Of a DNA stretch of 64,000 nt, positions 34,894 through 44,097 are shown piece after piece; position 1 is the stretch's first letter; the number at the start of each line of letters is the position of its first letter. Position numbers and translations under genes: made by a program. The DNA comes from Chloroflexota bacterium (GTDB lineage Bacteria > Chloroflexota > Dehalococcoidia > Lucifugimonadales > UBA3495), in contig JAPPGG010000066.1 in the NCBI GenBank assembly GCA_028875055.1, positions 62,001 through 126,000 on the forward strand. Direction: 5' to 3'. The notes beneath the pieces were generated by a model, which was not told where the DNA came from, did not search any database, and saw nothing but the letters and a program-made list of their open reading frames with translations.

Positions 34894-35955
34894 CTAAACC
34901 GTGGAGATTTCCTCTGCTGCCGGAGCCTCGTCCACGGCCTCAACCGGGCTGGGATAGAACTGGGCGCAATAGGCCCGGAAAGGCATTATTTCACCATCGG
35001 ACCGGCACAGGCGCGGACGGGACCGGTACTGCTTGCGACGCCAGATAACCACATCCTGCAAGACATCATGCTTTTGCATGGCGGCGACAAACTTGTTGAC
35101 CAGGGGCGCACGCATTCTGACGGGAAGCAACCCCAGGGCGGAAGCTCGCCGACGGGTCTGTCGAATCTCCTCCACCTGCGAAGCCAGCGACATGTCAATG
35201 AGCGTTCCATCCACGGGCGTGGCCATTACCCAGAGCCGCATATTCATCCCAATGGAGTGTTCCCGTATTTCCACATAGGAATAGCCCAGACCGAAAATCC
35301 GGGTACTGGCGGAAATGTCCATAGTAACCGGGATGAATTTGCCCACGGTGCGGCGGGTCTTGAAATCAAAGTCACTTACCAGCAGCGGTCCGTCAACGGA
35401 GACAGAGCCCACCCGCGCCACGCTGTCATAGCCGTGCACGTACCGCAGGTGAGCCAAATCCACTGAATTTTCCGTGGTTTCCTGGGGATGGCCGGGAAAT
35501 CTCAGCGTGTTTATTTCCAGGCCCGTCCACCCGGCCTGGTCGGGCTCTTGACGCGGCAGTTCCCACTGGGGCTCACGTCCCTCAATGCCCCACCAGGCGA
35601 AAATCAGGCCGGCGATGTCACGAGTTTCAAATACCCCCAGCCTGGCATTCCTAGGAGGAACCGCATAGGGAGTAGCGACACACTGCCCCGTGGTATCGTA
35701 CTCGAAGCCGTGGAAAGGACATACCAGCCTGCCGTCGCAAACCCGGCCACCCGTCTCCGGACCCAGGTCGGAACCCAGGTGGGGACAAACAGCCTCGGCC
35801 ACGCAAACATTGCCCTCCTGGTCGCACCAGGCAACGATGCTTTCACCCATCCAGGTCTTTTGGAGGAGGCCGGCTCTTTGGACCGCCTTGCGGCTGGCGA
35901 CGAAATACCAGCCTTCGGGAAAGGGGGAGGGCAGCGGCCGATTTGCACTTCTCAT
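34894..35955 (-). CDS. Rieske [2Fe-2S] non-heme iron oxygenase, alpha subunit
   Basis: A 353-residue oxygenase. The Rieske cluster ligands are C57-P-H59 and C79-x-x-H82; the mononuclear iron site is ENSVDLAHLRYVH with D166, H169 and H174. The compact form without a beta subunit and the ENxxDxxHxxxxH pattern resemble 3-ketosteroid 9-alpha-hydroxylase KshA and the cholesterol desaturase DAF-36/Neverland group, so a sterol-like substrate is plausible. No reductase gene is nearby. ATG at 35955 is preferred (CGGAG upstream); the longer frame to 36015 has no site. Confidence 0.88.
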   Translation of the reverse strand: MRSANRPLPSPFPEGWYFVASRKAVQRAGLLQKTWMGESIVAWCDQEGNVCVAEAVCPHLGSDLGPETGGRVCDGRLVCPFHGFEYDTTGQCVATPYAVPPRNARLGVFETRDIAGLIFAWWGIEGREPQWELPRQEPDQAGWTGLEINTLRFPGHPQETTENSVDLAHLRYVHGYDSVARVGSVSVDGPLLVSDFDFKTRRTVGKFIPVTMDISASTRIFGLGYSYVEIREHSIGMNMRLWVMATPVDGTLIDMSLASQVEEIRQTRRRASALGLLPVRMRAPLVNKFVAAMQKHDVLQDVVIWRRKQYRSRPRLCRSDGEIMPFRAYCAQFYPSPVEAVDEAPAAEEISTV

Positions 35956-36015
35956 AGATTGGGACTCCGGATGGAAGTGACTGGTCAGACAGGAGTATTC
36001 GGTGCAAAGGGGCAC

Positions 36016-36371
36016 CCCAGCGCCAGTAACCCGGCGCCTGGCCAGTTGACAAACCTTGTTTCCACTGTACCACGGACTAAATCAAAATGCCTATGTATAG
36101 CGAGGTTTTCCCAGGGCCATTCGATGATCCCTTCCCCTGTCGAGGGGGAGGGAATGAGCGGTAGCGTCCAATTCAGGTGGTCTCGTGCGCGAGGCCAGGG
36201 CAGCCCCAAGGGCTGCCCCTACGAATGCGGGGACCGAGTTGAGGGGGGAGGGGATAAGCGAAAGACCCGGTGGAACAGTTGGGGAGAGGTTGTCGGGCTG
36301 ACACATGGGATGGTATAACCACCGGAAGTTACACCATGACATCAACCCGAAGTTTCTCCAAAGGCAGGAAT
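36016..36371. other. Intergenic region with repeat R2
   Basis: About 355 bases without a gene; most of it is R2 copy 1 (36126-36256). Confidence 0.55.
36126..36256 (+). repeat. Direct repeat R2, copy 1
   Basis: Shares GATGAGCGGTAGCG-type start, CAATTCAGGTGG, CGTGCGCGAG, CCAGGGCAGCC, AAGGGCTGCCCCTACGAAT and a GGGAC-CG-GAGGGGG end with 40333-40440, same orientation. The core GGGCAGCCCCAAGGGCTGCCC can form a hairpin. The two copies bracket the hydantoinase pair. Confidence 0.8.
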
Positions 36372-38426
36372 ATGGATGACTTTGCCCTGGGAATCGATGT
36401 AGGGGGTACCTTTACCGACATTGTCCTGTTGAATTTGTCCACGGGACACTGCCGTCTGCTCAAGACTCCGTCCACTCCCGACGATCCTTCCCGCGGCTTT
36501 GTTTCCGGCGTTTCCAGCCTGCTGGAAGAGGAGGGGGTGACCTGCTCCCAGGTACAACGCATCTATCACGGCACAACCATAGCCACCAACGCCATACTGG
36601 AGGAGAAGGGCACGGATGTGGGCGTCCTGGTATCGGAGGGGTTCAAGTATGTCCTGGAGATAGGGCGTCACAACATGGCGAGAATGGCCAACCCCCACGT
36701 GTGGGTTAAGCCGGAACGTCCGGTACCGCCGGAGAGAGTGCTGGAGATACCGGAGCGCACCGCATATGACGGAACCGTTGTCAGGGCCCTCGACGAAGAG
36801 GCCGTGATTGGGGCTGCAGCCCATTTCCGCGACGAAGGCATTGCATCGATAGCCATAGCGCTGACCCACTCCTACGCAAACCCGGAGCATGAGCAGCGGG
36901 TTAGAGAGCTGGTGAGTGAGGCGTTCCCCGGGGCCCATCTTTCCTTGTCCTCCGACGTATTGCCCGTGTTCCGTGAGTACGAGAGGACGATAACCACCGT
37001 CCTCAATGCCTATGTGATGCCCCGGGTCAGCTACTACATTGAGAACCTGGACCGAGAATTACGGGGGATGGGGATAAACGCTCCCCTGTTGATTATGAAG
37101 TCCAACGGGGGTGTTATCGGCACGGACACCGCCGCCCGGCAGCCGGTGCATACCGCTCTTTCCGGCCCTGCGGCCGGGGTTATGGCGGCAATTGACGTCG
37201 CCGGCAAGACCGGAGTCCCAGACTGTATTTCCTTTGATATGGGAGGCACCAGTACAGACGTTTCGCTGGTAAGCGGCCGCACCCCAACGACAACCTTGAA
37301 CGCGCAGCTGGGAGCCTGGCCGGTACAGCTGCCCATGCTGGATATCGCCACCATCGGGGCGGGCGGGGGCAGCGTTGCCTGGCTGACTGCCGCTGGCAAT
37401 CTCAGCGTGGGGCCCCGCAGCGCCGGTGCAGCGCCCGGTCCGGTCTGTTACGGCACGGGCGGGACCGAGCCAACGGTGACCGACGCCAACCTGGCGCTGG
37501 GACGCATTGACAAGAAGATCGCGGGCGGGACCCTGACGCTGGACTCCGAAGCAGCGCGGGAGTCCATCCGGAACAGGATTGCCGCTCCCCTGGGGCTGGA
37601 CGTGAACCACGCCGCCCAGGGCATTCTCCAGATAGTCAACAACAACATGGTGGGGGCCATACGAAACGTCAGCGTGGAGCGGGGGTACGATCCCAGGGAC
37701 TTTGCCCTGGTGGCCTTCGGCGGCGCGGGACCGATGCACGCCGTCGCCGTGGCGCGCCTGCTGGGAATGACCACGGTCATCGCTCCACCCAATCCGGGAG
37801 TCGCCTCGGCGTACGGGTTGCTGGTGTCCGACTTCAAGAATGACTACGCCAGGACTTCCATTCAGAAGCCACCGGACTACGACATTGGGGGGATGCAGAG
37901 CATCTACGAGGACCTGGGAGCGGAAGCAACCAACTGGCTGGATTCGGAAGCGGTACCGACGGACCGGCAGGAGCTGACCAGGTCTGCCGACCTGCGATAC
38001 GCCCACCAGGGATTCGAGGTTACCGTAGAACTGGCCGGAAGCAGGGTGGACGGGGACTCGCTGGACGCCACCATCCAACGCTTTCACCAGGAACACCACC
38101 GGCTGTTCGGGTTTTCCCTGGACCAGCCGGTGGAGCTTGTTACGCTGCGGGTTACTGCCAGGGGTCACCTGGAGTCCGCCGGCAGGGCCGCCCACTCCCC
38201 CGACCTGACGGGACATCCGGATGCCCTGCAGGGACAGCGCCAGGTCTTCTTTGATGAGGCAGGCGGGTTCGTGGCCTGCAACATCTACCTGCGAGACCTG
38301 CTGGCTCCAGGCTCCGCTATAGAGGGCCCAGCTATCCTGGAGAACTCTGATTCTACCGTAGTAATTGAACCGGGCTGGAGGGCACGGATTGACGAGTTCG
38401 GCAACTGCATCATGCGGCCGGTCTAG
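36372..38426 (+). CDS. Hydantoinase/oxoprolinase A-type subunit
   Basis: A 684-residue ATP-dependent amidohydrolase or carboxylase subunit of the HyuA/acetone-carboxylase-beta family. The ASKHA-type ATP site is GIDVGGTFTDIVLL near the N-terminus and FDMGGTSTDVSL in the middle; YHGTTIATNAILE and GAGPMHAVAVARLLG are family hallmarks. ATG at 36372 places GIDVGG at residue 7, as is usual; ATG at 36336 with GGAAG upstream is an alternative. Forms an operon with the B subunit, 18 nt downstream. It could act on N-methylhydantoin, 5-oxoproline or a ketone; this cannot be told. Confidence 0.93.
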   Translation: MDDFALGIDVGGTFTDIVLLNLSTGHCRLLKTPSTPDDPSRGFVSGVSSLLEEEGVTCSQVQRIYHGTTIATNAILEEKGTDVGVLVSEGFKYVLEIGRHNMARMANPHVWVKPERPVPPERVLEIPERTAYDGTVVRALDEEAVIGAAAHFRDEGIASIAIALTHSYANPEHEQRVRELVSEAFPGAHLSLSSDVLPVFREYERTITTVLNAYVMPRVSYYIENLDRELRGMGINAPLLIMKSNGGVIGTDTAARQPVHTALSGPAAGVMAAIDVAGKTGVPDCISFDMGGTSTDVSLVSGRTPTTTLNAQLGAWPVQLPMLDIATIGAGGGSVAWLTAAGNLSVGPRSAGAAPGPVCYGTGGTEPTVTDANLALGRIDKKIAGGTLTLDSEAARESIRNRIAAPLGLDVNHAAQGILQIVNNNMVGAIRNVSVERGYDPRDFALVAFGGAGPMHAVAVARLLGMTTVIAPPNPGVASAYGLLVSDFKNDYARTSIQKPPDYDIGGMQSIYEDLGAEATNWLDSEAVPTDRQELTRSADLRYAHQGFEVTVELAGSRVDGDSLDATIQRFHQEHHRLFGFSLDQPVELVTLRVTARGHLESAGRAAHSPDLTGHPDALQGQRQVFFDEAGGFVACNIYLRDLLAPGSAIEGPAILENSDSTVVIEPGWRARIDEFGNCIMRPV

Positions 38427-38444
38427 CGCAGGAGGGAGGACAGG

Positions 38445-40295
38445 ATGACGACCAACCCGGGGATGAAGAGGGACGGAGGCAAGCCGGCAGGGGTTGACCC
38501 GATTACCCTGCAGCTGGTGCGCGGGTCGCTGCGTTCGGCCCGGCTGGAGTGCGAGCTGATCATCGAAAGGACGGCCATGTCAGCCTTCATTCGGGAGAAG
38601 AAGGACTATACGGTGAGCTTCCTGGACAGCCTTGGCCAGGAAATCTACGGGGAGACCCTGGGCAGCGACATTATGGGGTGTGTATGGAGCCACTACCCGC
38701 CCGAGTCCATGCATGCGGGAGACGTGTACTGGTACAACGACCCGTACATATCTGGAGGCAGTATCAGCCATACGCCGGACATGGTGTTCATTACTCCCGT
38801 CTTCTTTGAGGGCGAACTGGTGGCCTACTGCCACTCCTTTGCCCATTTCTGGGACCTGGGCGGGTCGAGACCGGGGAGTATTGGGCCGGCCAACACGGAG
38901 ATCTTCCATGACGGGACGCTGGTGCCGCCCATCAGGATTGTGGACCAGGGCAAGCTGAACGATGAGGCCTACCGGATCATCCTGCGCAACTCCCGCTATC
39001 CGGACCTGCTTGAAGGGGACTCCAGAGCCCTGATGGCCGCGGCGCAGCGGGCGGAAGAGCGGATGCTGGAGATCTTCGGGCGGTTCGGCAAGGAGACCAC
39101 ACTGGCCGCCATTCGCCAGGACCAGCAGGAGACCGCCGAGTTCATCCGGCGGAAGACCCGGGAGATGATTCCGGAGGGGACATACTCCACGCGGGACTAC
39201 CTGGACAATGACGGAGTGGGCGATGAGTGGCACTCCTTCCGGCTGGAGCTGAGCCGGACCGGCGACGACATTGTCCTGGACGCGACGGGCAGCGACGACC
39301 AGACGCCCGGGTCTATCAACTTCATTGCCAGCAACGGCACGCTGGGGGCGTACTTCGGGCAACACTTCCACCAGTACGATTCATCGCTGACTATGAACCA
39401 GGGCCTGATGGCCGCCGTTGACGATGTAAAGCTGCGACCGGGGAGCATTCTGCAGCCCCAGTGGCCGGCAGCGCTGGGGTGTCGCGCCCACACGTTCACC
39501 AAGCTGAAGAACGCGGTTCGGGCAGTGGTGGCCAGAGCCAACGGAGGCGATGCCATGGCGGCGATGGCGGTGTACGTCATTGCCTACTGGCGCATGAGGG
39601 ACGCCGAGAGCGGCGAGTGGCTGCTGTGCACCGACGGCATAGCAGTGGGGCACGGCGGGCGCCCGCAGGCCGATGGCATTGACGCCGTTTACAGCCGTCA
39701 CAACGAGAACTACCCGGCGGAGTTCATGGACATGGAGTACCCGCTGCGGATGGAGCGGTACGCCATCAACCCCGACTCAGGGGGGCCCGGCAAGTACCGG
39801 GGCGGCTGCGGCATCATACGGGACGTGCGGCTGCTCGCCCCGGAGGGGACCTTCGGGCTGCGGGTGGAGAACCACCGCTTTCCGGCCTGGGGACTGGCCG
39901 GCGGGAAGGCCGGGGGCACATCCCGGGTGATACTGAACCCGGGGCAATCGGATGAGCGGGACATCCGACCCTTCTCCGACGACAACCGCTGGGTGGCGGG
40001 CGACCTGGTCCGGCTGTTAACCGCCGGAGGCGGGGGCTGGGGCGACCCGCTGGAACGGGAGGTCAGCCTCGTGGAGAAGGATGTCCGGGGCGGGTTTGTG
40101 ACGCTGGAGGCGGCCCGTTCGGAGTATGGCGTGGTGATTGACCCGGCCTCGCTGAAGGCGGACGCCCCAGGGACGCGGGCCTTCAGGGAAGACTTGCGGA
40201 GGACCCGGGAGCAGCCGAAGATGTTTCACCGCTTCATCTACTTCGACGATGATGAAGCGGAGCGGCAGTGGATTGAAACCCATATGCCCCGATAG
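38445..40295 (+). CDS. Hydantoinase/oxoprolinase B-type subunit
   Basis: A 616-residue partner of the A subunit. Typical segments: DPITLQLVRGSLRSARLECELIIERTA in part, GDVYWYNDPYISGGSISHTPDM with the family's metal-binding Asp and His, FAHFWDLGGSRPGS, and the C-terminal GGPGKYRGGCG and TAGGGGWGDPLERE. AGGAGGGAGGACAGG lies just before the ATG. The A-B gene pair is bounded by R2 direct repeats. Confidence 0.93.
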   Translation: MTTNPGMKRDGGKPAGVDPITLQLVRGSLRSARLECELIIERTAMSAFIREKKDYTVSFLDSLGQEIYGETLGSDIMGCVWSHYPPESMHAGDVYWYNDPYISGGSISHTPDMVFITPVFFEGELVAYCHSFAHFWDLGGSRPGSIGPANTEIFHDGTLVPPIRIVDQGKLNDEAYRIILRNSRYPDLLEGDSRALMAAAQRAEERMLEIFGRFGKETTLAAIRQDQQETAEFIRRKTREMIPEGTYSTRDYLDNDGVGDEWHSFRLELSRTGDDIVLDATGSDDQTPGSINFIASNGTLGAYFGQHFHQYDSSLTMNQGLMAAVDDVKLRPGSILQPQWPAALGCRAHTFTKLKNAVRAVVARANGGDAMAAMAVYVIAYWRMRDAESGEWLLCTDGIAVGHGGRPQADGIDAVYSRHNENYPAEFMDMEYPLRMERYAINPDSGGPGKYRGGCGIIRDVRLLAPEGTFGLRVENHRFPAWGLAGGKAGGTSRVILNPGQSDERDIRPFSDDNRWVAGDLVRLLTAGGGGWGDPLEREVSLVEKDVRGGFVTLEAARSEYGVVIDPASLKADAPGTRAFREDLRRTREQPKMFHRFIYFDDDEAERQWIETHMPR

Positions 40296-40332
40296 GGGCG
40301 GTCGGCGGGGGTCATTCCCGCCCCGACTTTCC

Positions 40333-40440
40333 ACCGTCGGGGGGATGAGCGGTAGCGTTCCAATTCAGGTGGCTTCGTGCGCGAGACCAGGGCAGCCACA
40401 AGGGCTGCCCCTACGAATTCGGGACCCCGTCGAGGGGGAA
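40333..40440 (+). repeat. Direct repeat R2, copy 2
   Basis: Matches 36126-36256 in the same orientation (GATGAGCGGTAGCG, AATTCAGGTGGC, GGGCAGCCACAAGGGCTGCC, CTACGAATTCGGGACC). Lies 38 bases after the hydantoinase B stop and 12 before the end of the convergent GMC gene; the central hairpin may also act as a weak terminator. Confidence 0.8.
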
Positions 40441-40451
40441 GAGGGTGGGGT

Positions 40452-41993
40452 TTACTGAGGCTGGCGCATCCAGTCGGCTACTCGTTCGGCAATCATAATG
40501 GTGGTAGCGTTGGTGTTGGCTCGGACACAGTCGGGAAGGACCGAGACATCCACCACGCGGAGGCCTTCGAGGCCGTGGACGCGGCAATACTGGTCCACCA
40601 CCGCCATCCCGTCGGAAACAGGGCCCATCTTGCAGGTCCCGGATATGTGCTGGGTGGTGGTGACGTTTCGCAACATCCACTGGTCCAGGGCATCGTCGGA
40701 GGCGAGCTCCTCTACGGTGGGGCTGATGCATTCCTCGACGAACTTCCGGTATTCCTCCCCCTCCAGGAGCTTCAGGCACAGGCGTACGCCCTCGCGCATT
40801 CTCTCCCGGTCCCAGGGTTCCTCCAGGTAACGGTAGTCCAGGACGGGCTGCTCGTAAGGGTCGGTGGAAGCCAGCTTCAACTCGCCGGCGCCCAGGGCCA
40901 ACTCAATGATGCAGGTAAACCGGATTCCCTCGCCCTCCAGGGGGTCGCCGCCCATGGGGGAAGAGAAGGATGACTGCAGAATCTGCATGTCGTTACGATC
41001 GTCGGAACCGTCGGCGGTGTAGCGGAGCGCCAGCTGGGTCCGGGGAGCTTCCGGATCCAGGGGGAAGTCGTCGCTGACACGAACGGGGATGCGGACATTG
41101 GGGTGGTCGCGGAGGTTCTGGCCTACGCCGGACAGCTCGTGGCGCATGGGAATTCCCATTTCCCGGAGGTGGTCGGCGGGCCCGATTCCGGAAAGCAAGA
41201 GGAGCTGGGGAGAGCCGACAGCGCCGCCGCTGCAGATAATCTCGTCGCCCTCAACTACGAACACATCGCCACCGCTCTCGACCTGGACGCCAATGGCCCG
41301 ATGGCCGTCGAAGATGAGACGGTGGGCGGTGACGCCAGACCGGACGGTCAGATTCAGGCGGTGGCGCACCGGGTTCAGGTAGGTGAGGGAGGTGCTCATC
41401 CGGATGCCGTCTGGGTTGTTCATGGGGATGGGCCCGACGCCCCAGGAGTCGGGGTTGTTCATATCGGGGTCGTGGGGATAGCCCTCGGCGCGGCAAGCCT
41501 GGTAGAAGGCCTGCTGGGCGGGGAGCCAGGTCTCCTCCTTGTGGCGGCGCACCGGGATGGGACCGTCGAAGCCGTGGAAATCGTCGTGGATATCGGTGTC
41601 GGTTTCCAGCTTGCGGAAGTAGGGGAGGGTTTTCTCGAATGACCACTCGTCGTTGCCCCAGGAGGCCCAGTTGTCGTAGTCCTCGGGGACACCGCGCAGG
41701 AGGACCTGGCCGTTGATGGCGCTGGAACCGCCCACCACGCGGCCGCGGGGGACCGGCATGGAGTTGCCCTGCTCGGGAGTGGCGATGCCGGTGAAGGACC
41801 AGTTATGGGGAGCGCCCACGGCGGAGGCGACCTGGTTGTAGCCGTACTTGAGGTCGTTGGGATACTGCTCAAATTCGGGATAGTCGGGGCCGGCCTCCAG
41901 CAGCAGCACGGTGCGGCCGGGGTCCTCGGTAAGACGCGAGGCCAGGACGCAGCCGGCGGAACCCGCTCCTACGATAACCACGTCGTATTTCAT
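40452..41993 (-). CDS. GMC-family flavin oxidoreductase (choline-dehydrogenase-like)
   Basis: A 513-residue FAD enzyme oxidising an alcohol. N-terminal Rossmann VVIVGAGSAGCVLASRL, GMC signature 1 at GRVVGGSSAINGQVLLRGVP, signature 2 at GAVGSPQLLLLSGIGPADHL, catalytic His in QHISGTCKMG and the terminal NTNATTIMIAERVADW. Length typical for the choline / aryl-alcohol group. No signal peptide. Substrate unknown; convergent with hydantoinase B. Confidence 0.94.
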   Translation of the reverse strand: MKYDVVIVGAGSAGCVLASRLTEDPGRTVLLLEAGPDYPEFEQYPNDLKYGYNQVASAVGAPHNWSFTGIATPEQGNSMPVPRGRVVGGSSAINGQVLLRGVPEDYDNWASWGNDEWSFEKTLPYFRKLETDTDIHDDFHGFDGPIPVRRHKEETWLPAQQAFYQACRAEGYPHDPDMNNPDSWGVGPIPMNNPDGIRMSTSLTYLNPVRHRLNLTVRSGVTAHRLIFDGHRAIGVQVESGGDVFVVEGDEIICSGGAVGSPQLLLLSGIGPADHLREMGIPMRHELSGVGQNLRDHPNVRIPVRVSDDFPLDPEAPRTQLALRYTADGSDDRNDMQILQSSFSSPMGGDPLEGEGIRFTCIIELALGAGELKLASTDPYEQPVLDYRYLEEPWDRERMREGVRLCLKLLEGEEYRKFVEECISPTVEELASDDALDQWMLRNVTTTQHISGTCKMGPVSDGMAVVDQYCRVHGLEGLRVVDVSVLPDCVRANTNATTIMIAERVADWMRQPQ

Positions 41994-42703
41994 TGCAACC
42001 TCCCCGGGGTTTCAACCCCGTCAACAGCGGTAAATTGGCTGGCCGGAAGGGACTGGCCCGGTGAGGGACAGGAAGCTGACCGGCCTGGGTGGTGGGTATT
42101 ATGTCCTGATGAGGCTGTCAATTCAACGGGAGGGTCTCATCTCCTTCCCCTTCCCGCAGGCTGGGAGGGGGATGATTTTTTGTCTTGGACGTTTTTCCCA
42201 CCCGTATTTCGTAGTTTTGCATTGGGGGGGTGGCGGGGCCGAGCGGGGAATTTCCTCCATCACCGCTTTGCTTCGTCGAGGGGAAGTTGGTCTTTTGGTT
42301 GCCCCAAACCATTCCGGATGCCGTCTTTCCCTTGTTTTACGGTCAGGTGAGGTTCCTGCCTCGGGGGTTTGGGGAGAAGGGATTTAGATCCTTCGGCTTG
42401 GCTCAGGATGACATGACAATGCTCGTGGTGGCATGACCTCCAAGCAGCAGACATTGGGGAATTTGAGGGGATGTTGGAATGCGAGGGGGCTGACCTTTCG
42501 TGAGGGAAAGTGGGGTTGAATTCCAACGCAGACGGCATGGCACAGGAAGAAGGGTCGGGCTGCAGGCAGGGCGAGTTTGAAATCCGCCCCCGCCTGGTAT
42601 AAACCACCTGGATGGCGACGCTAGTGGAAGTTGCGGGGGGTGGTTGGCGACCTTAAACTGACGGCACCCTGGAAGAGGGAAAGGAAACCGGGAGAGGAAA
42701 GGT
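41994..42703. other. Gene-free stretch with repeat R3
   Basis: About 710 bases with no credible gene. It holds R3 copy 1 (42556-42625) and a CTTCGGCTTGGCTCAGGATG element (42391-42410) of the kind found in dispersed repeats. Promoters for both divergent genes should be here; none is obvious. Confidence 0.5.
42556..42625 (+). repeat. Dispersed repeat R3, copy 1
   Basis: Shares TGCAGGCAGGGCGAGTTTGA, ATCCGCCCC-GCCTG and ACCACCTGGATG-GCG with 50312-50374 in the same orientation. The core GGGCGAGTTTGAAATCCGCCC is an imperfect hairpin. Confidence 0.65.
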
Positions 42704-43489
42704 ATGAGTGAACTGGACGATCGTTACGAACGAGGCCGGGAAACCCGCAGGATGTTCGGCGGCGGGGAAATTACCGGGGGATCGGCGCCGGGAGCCTGGG
42801 AAATTGCTCCGGACCTGGAGAGGATACTAGGCGAGGCGCTGTTCGGGACCATCTGGCGCAGGCCGGCGCTGACACCGGTACAGCGGGAGATGATCACGCT
42901 CTCTTGCCTTGTGGTCACCAACCGGGAAGTGCAGCTGAAGCGGCACCTGGGCAATGCGCTGAACATCGGGCTGACGCCGGAGCAGATTGTGGAGCTGATA
43001 ATTCACGATACGTGGTACAGCGGAGCGCCGGCGGGAATCCAGGCGCTTTCGATATGCAAGCAGGTTTTCGAGGAGCGGGGAATTGATTTCACGCCGGCCC
43101 GCATCCACGACGCCAACGAGGACCCGGACAGCCTGTTCCAGCGAGGGGAAGAGTACCGGCGAAACTACATGGGAACGGGGGGCGCGTCGCGGCCGGCGCC
43201 GCCTACGGACGCTGAGAGGGAACTGGGTCGGACCACCGGGGAATACTACTGGGGGGCGACGTGGACCCGGCCAGGGCTGGACCCGACCAGCCGGTGCATC
43301 TGCACGATGACCTGCCTGGCGGCGCTGGGACGGGAAGGCCCGCTGCGGAGTCACGTTCGCGGCGCGTTGAATATCGGGCTGACCAGGGACCAGGTGATTG
43401 AGGTGTTTGGTCACATTACGCTGTATGCGGGAATACCCTTTGCCCGAGGGGCGATGGATATTGCCAACGAGGTGTTCGCCAGCGGGTGA
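42704..43489 (+). CDS. Double carboxymuconolactone-decarboxylase-domain protein
   Basis: A 261-residue protein with two CMD domains in tandem: residues about 30-120 (LTPVQREMITLSCLVVTNREVQLKRHLGNAL in part, NIGLTPEQIVELI) and 175-255 (LDPTSRCICTMTCLAALGREGPLRSHVRGALNIGLTRDQVIEVF in part). The CxxC of AhpD peroxidases is missing, so it is not a disulfide reductase; the His after the first helix suits gamma-carboxymuconolactone decarboxylase-like lactone chemistry. AGAGGAAAGGT lies before the ATG. Probably aromatic or lactone catabolism. Confidence 0.9.
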   Translation: MSELDDRYERGRETRRMFGGGEITGGSAPGAWEIAPDLERILGEALFGTIWRRPALTPVQREMITLSCLVVTNREVQLKRHLGNALNIGLTPEQIVELIIHDTWYSGAPAGIQALSICKQVFEERGIDFTPARIHDANEDPDSLFQRGEEYRRNYMGTGGASRPAPPTDAERELGRTTGEYYWGATWTRPGLDPTSRCICTMTCLAALGREGPLRSHVRGALNIGLTRDQVIEVFGHITLYAGIPFARGAMDIANEVFASG

Positions 43490-43629
43490 CCGGGCGGGGT
43501 CGCCCCATTGTGGCCTGCCCTCGGCGGAGGTGGCGTCTCCTGGCTGGCTTGTTGGCCGGAGGGCCCTCCCCCGTCCTGGCGTTCCTACGCTTTGCGCAAG
43601 AGGCCCCTCTTGAGCAAATAGTCAGTCGG

Positions 43630-43670
43630 TTGTGCAAAAGGTCTTGAGAATCAGGGTCCTTTTGCGCAAG
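43630..43670 (+). repeat. Repeat R5, copy 1
   Basis: GGTCTTGAGAATCAGGG inside inverted ends TGCAAAAGG / CCTTTTGCG. Matches 43953-43993. Confidence 0.6.
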
Positions 43671-43770
43671 CCCTCGCAGGTCTGTCGTAAACATCCTGCC
43701 CCATGAAGCCCGTGCGCTGGCCGGGGAGCAGGAAGCGCTGGCAACGGCGATTGAGAGAGAAGGAAGGGAA

Positions 43771-43935
43771 ATGGGCAGAAATCAGGACAAAGGGTTCCGG
43801 AGACGAGGCTGGATTCGCATTGGCCTGATCATAGCCTTTTTGGGTGGACTGGCATTGGCGATATATCTGACGGAATCCCCCCAGATAATTACCCAGCTTC
43901 CAGAGACAACAGAAACTACGGCGGCAGGTGAATGA
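43771..43935 (+). CDS. Small single-pass membrane protein
   Basis: A 54-residue ORF with GAGAGAAGGAAGGGAA directly before the ATG. Residues 1-13 are basic (RRRG), residues 14-33 form one clear membrane helix (WIRIGLIIAFLGGLALAIYL), and the tail is Thr/Glu-rich (PETTETTAAGE) with no motif. N-terminus inside by the positive-inside rule. The family is not recognised. It is flanked by two R5 repeats. Confidence 0.5.
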   Translation: MGRNQDKGFRRRGWIRIGLIIAFLGGLALAIYLTESPQIITQLPETTETTAAGE

Positions 43936-43952
43936 AGGGGGATACAGATACG

Positions 43953-43993
43953 TTTGAGCAATAAGTCTTGAGAATCAGGGACTTTTTGCACAG
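43953..43993 (+). repeat. Repeat R5, copy 2
   Basis: AAGTCTTGAGAATCAGGGAC then TTTTTGCACA; same orientation as 43630-43670. Confidence 0.6.
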
Positions 43994-44097
43994 GGCCGGC
44001 CTTACCCCGTCGAGGGGGAAGGGATTTTCTTGACTACCCCGAGCCCGGCTCGCCCAGGCGATGGGGTCGGGGTTTCTATTTTGGGCGGGTTGGGGAT

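Larger units (their letters stand above)
43490..44097. other. Intergenic region with R5 repeats and one small gene
   Basis: About 600 bases. R5 copies at 43630-43670 and 43953-43993 flank a 54-residue membrane ORF at 43771-43935. A further palindrome, TTTGCGCAAGAGG-CCC-CTCTTGAGCAAA, is at 43592-43619. Confidence 0.55.

Noticed and set aside
37059-38216. Minus-strand open frame of 385 codons
   Set aside because: Shadow of hydantoinase A.
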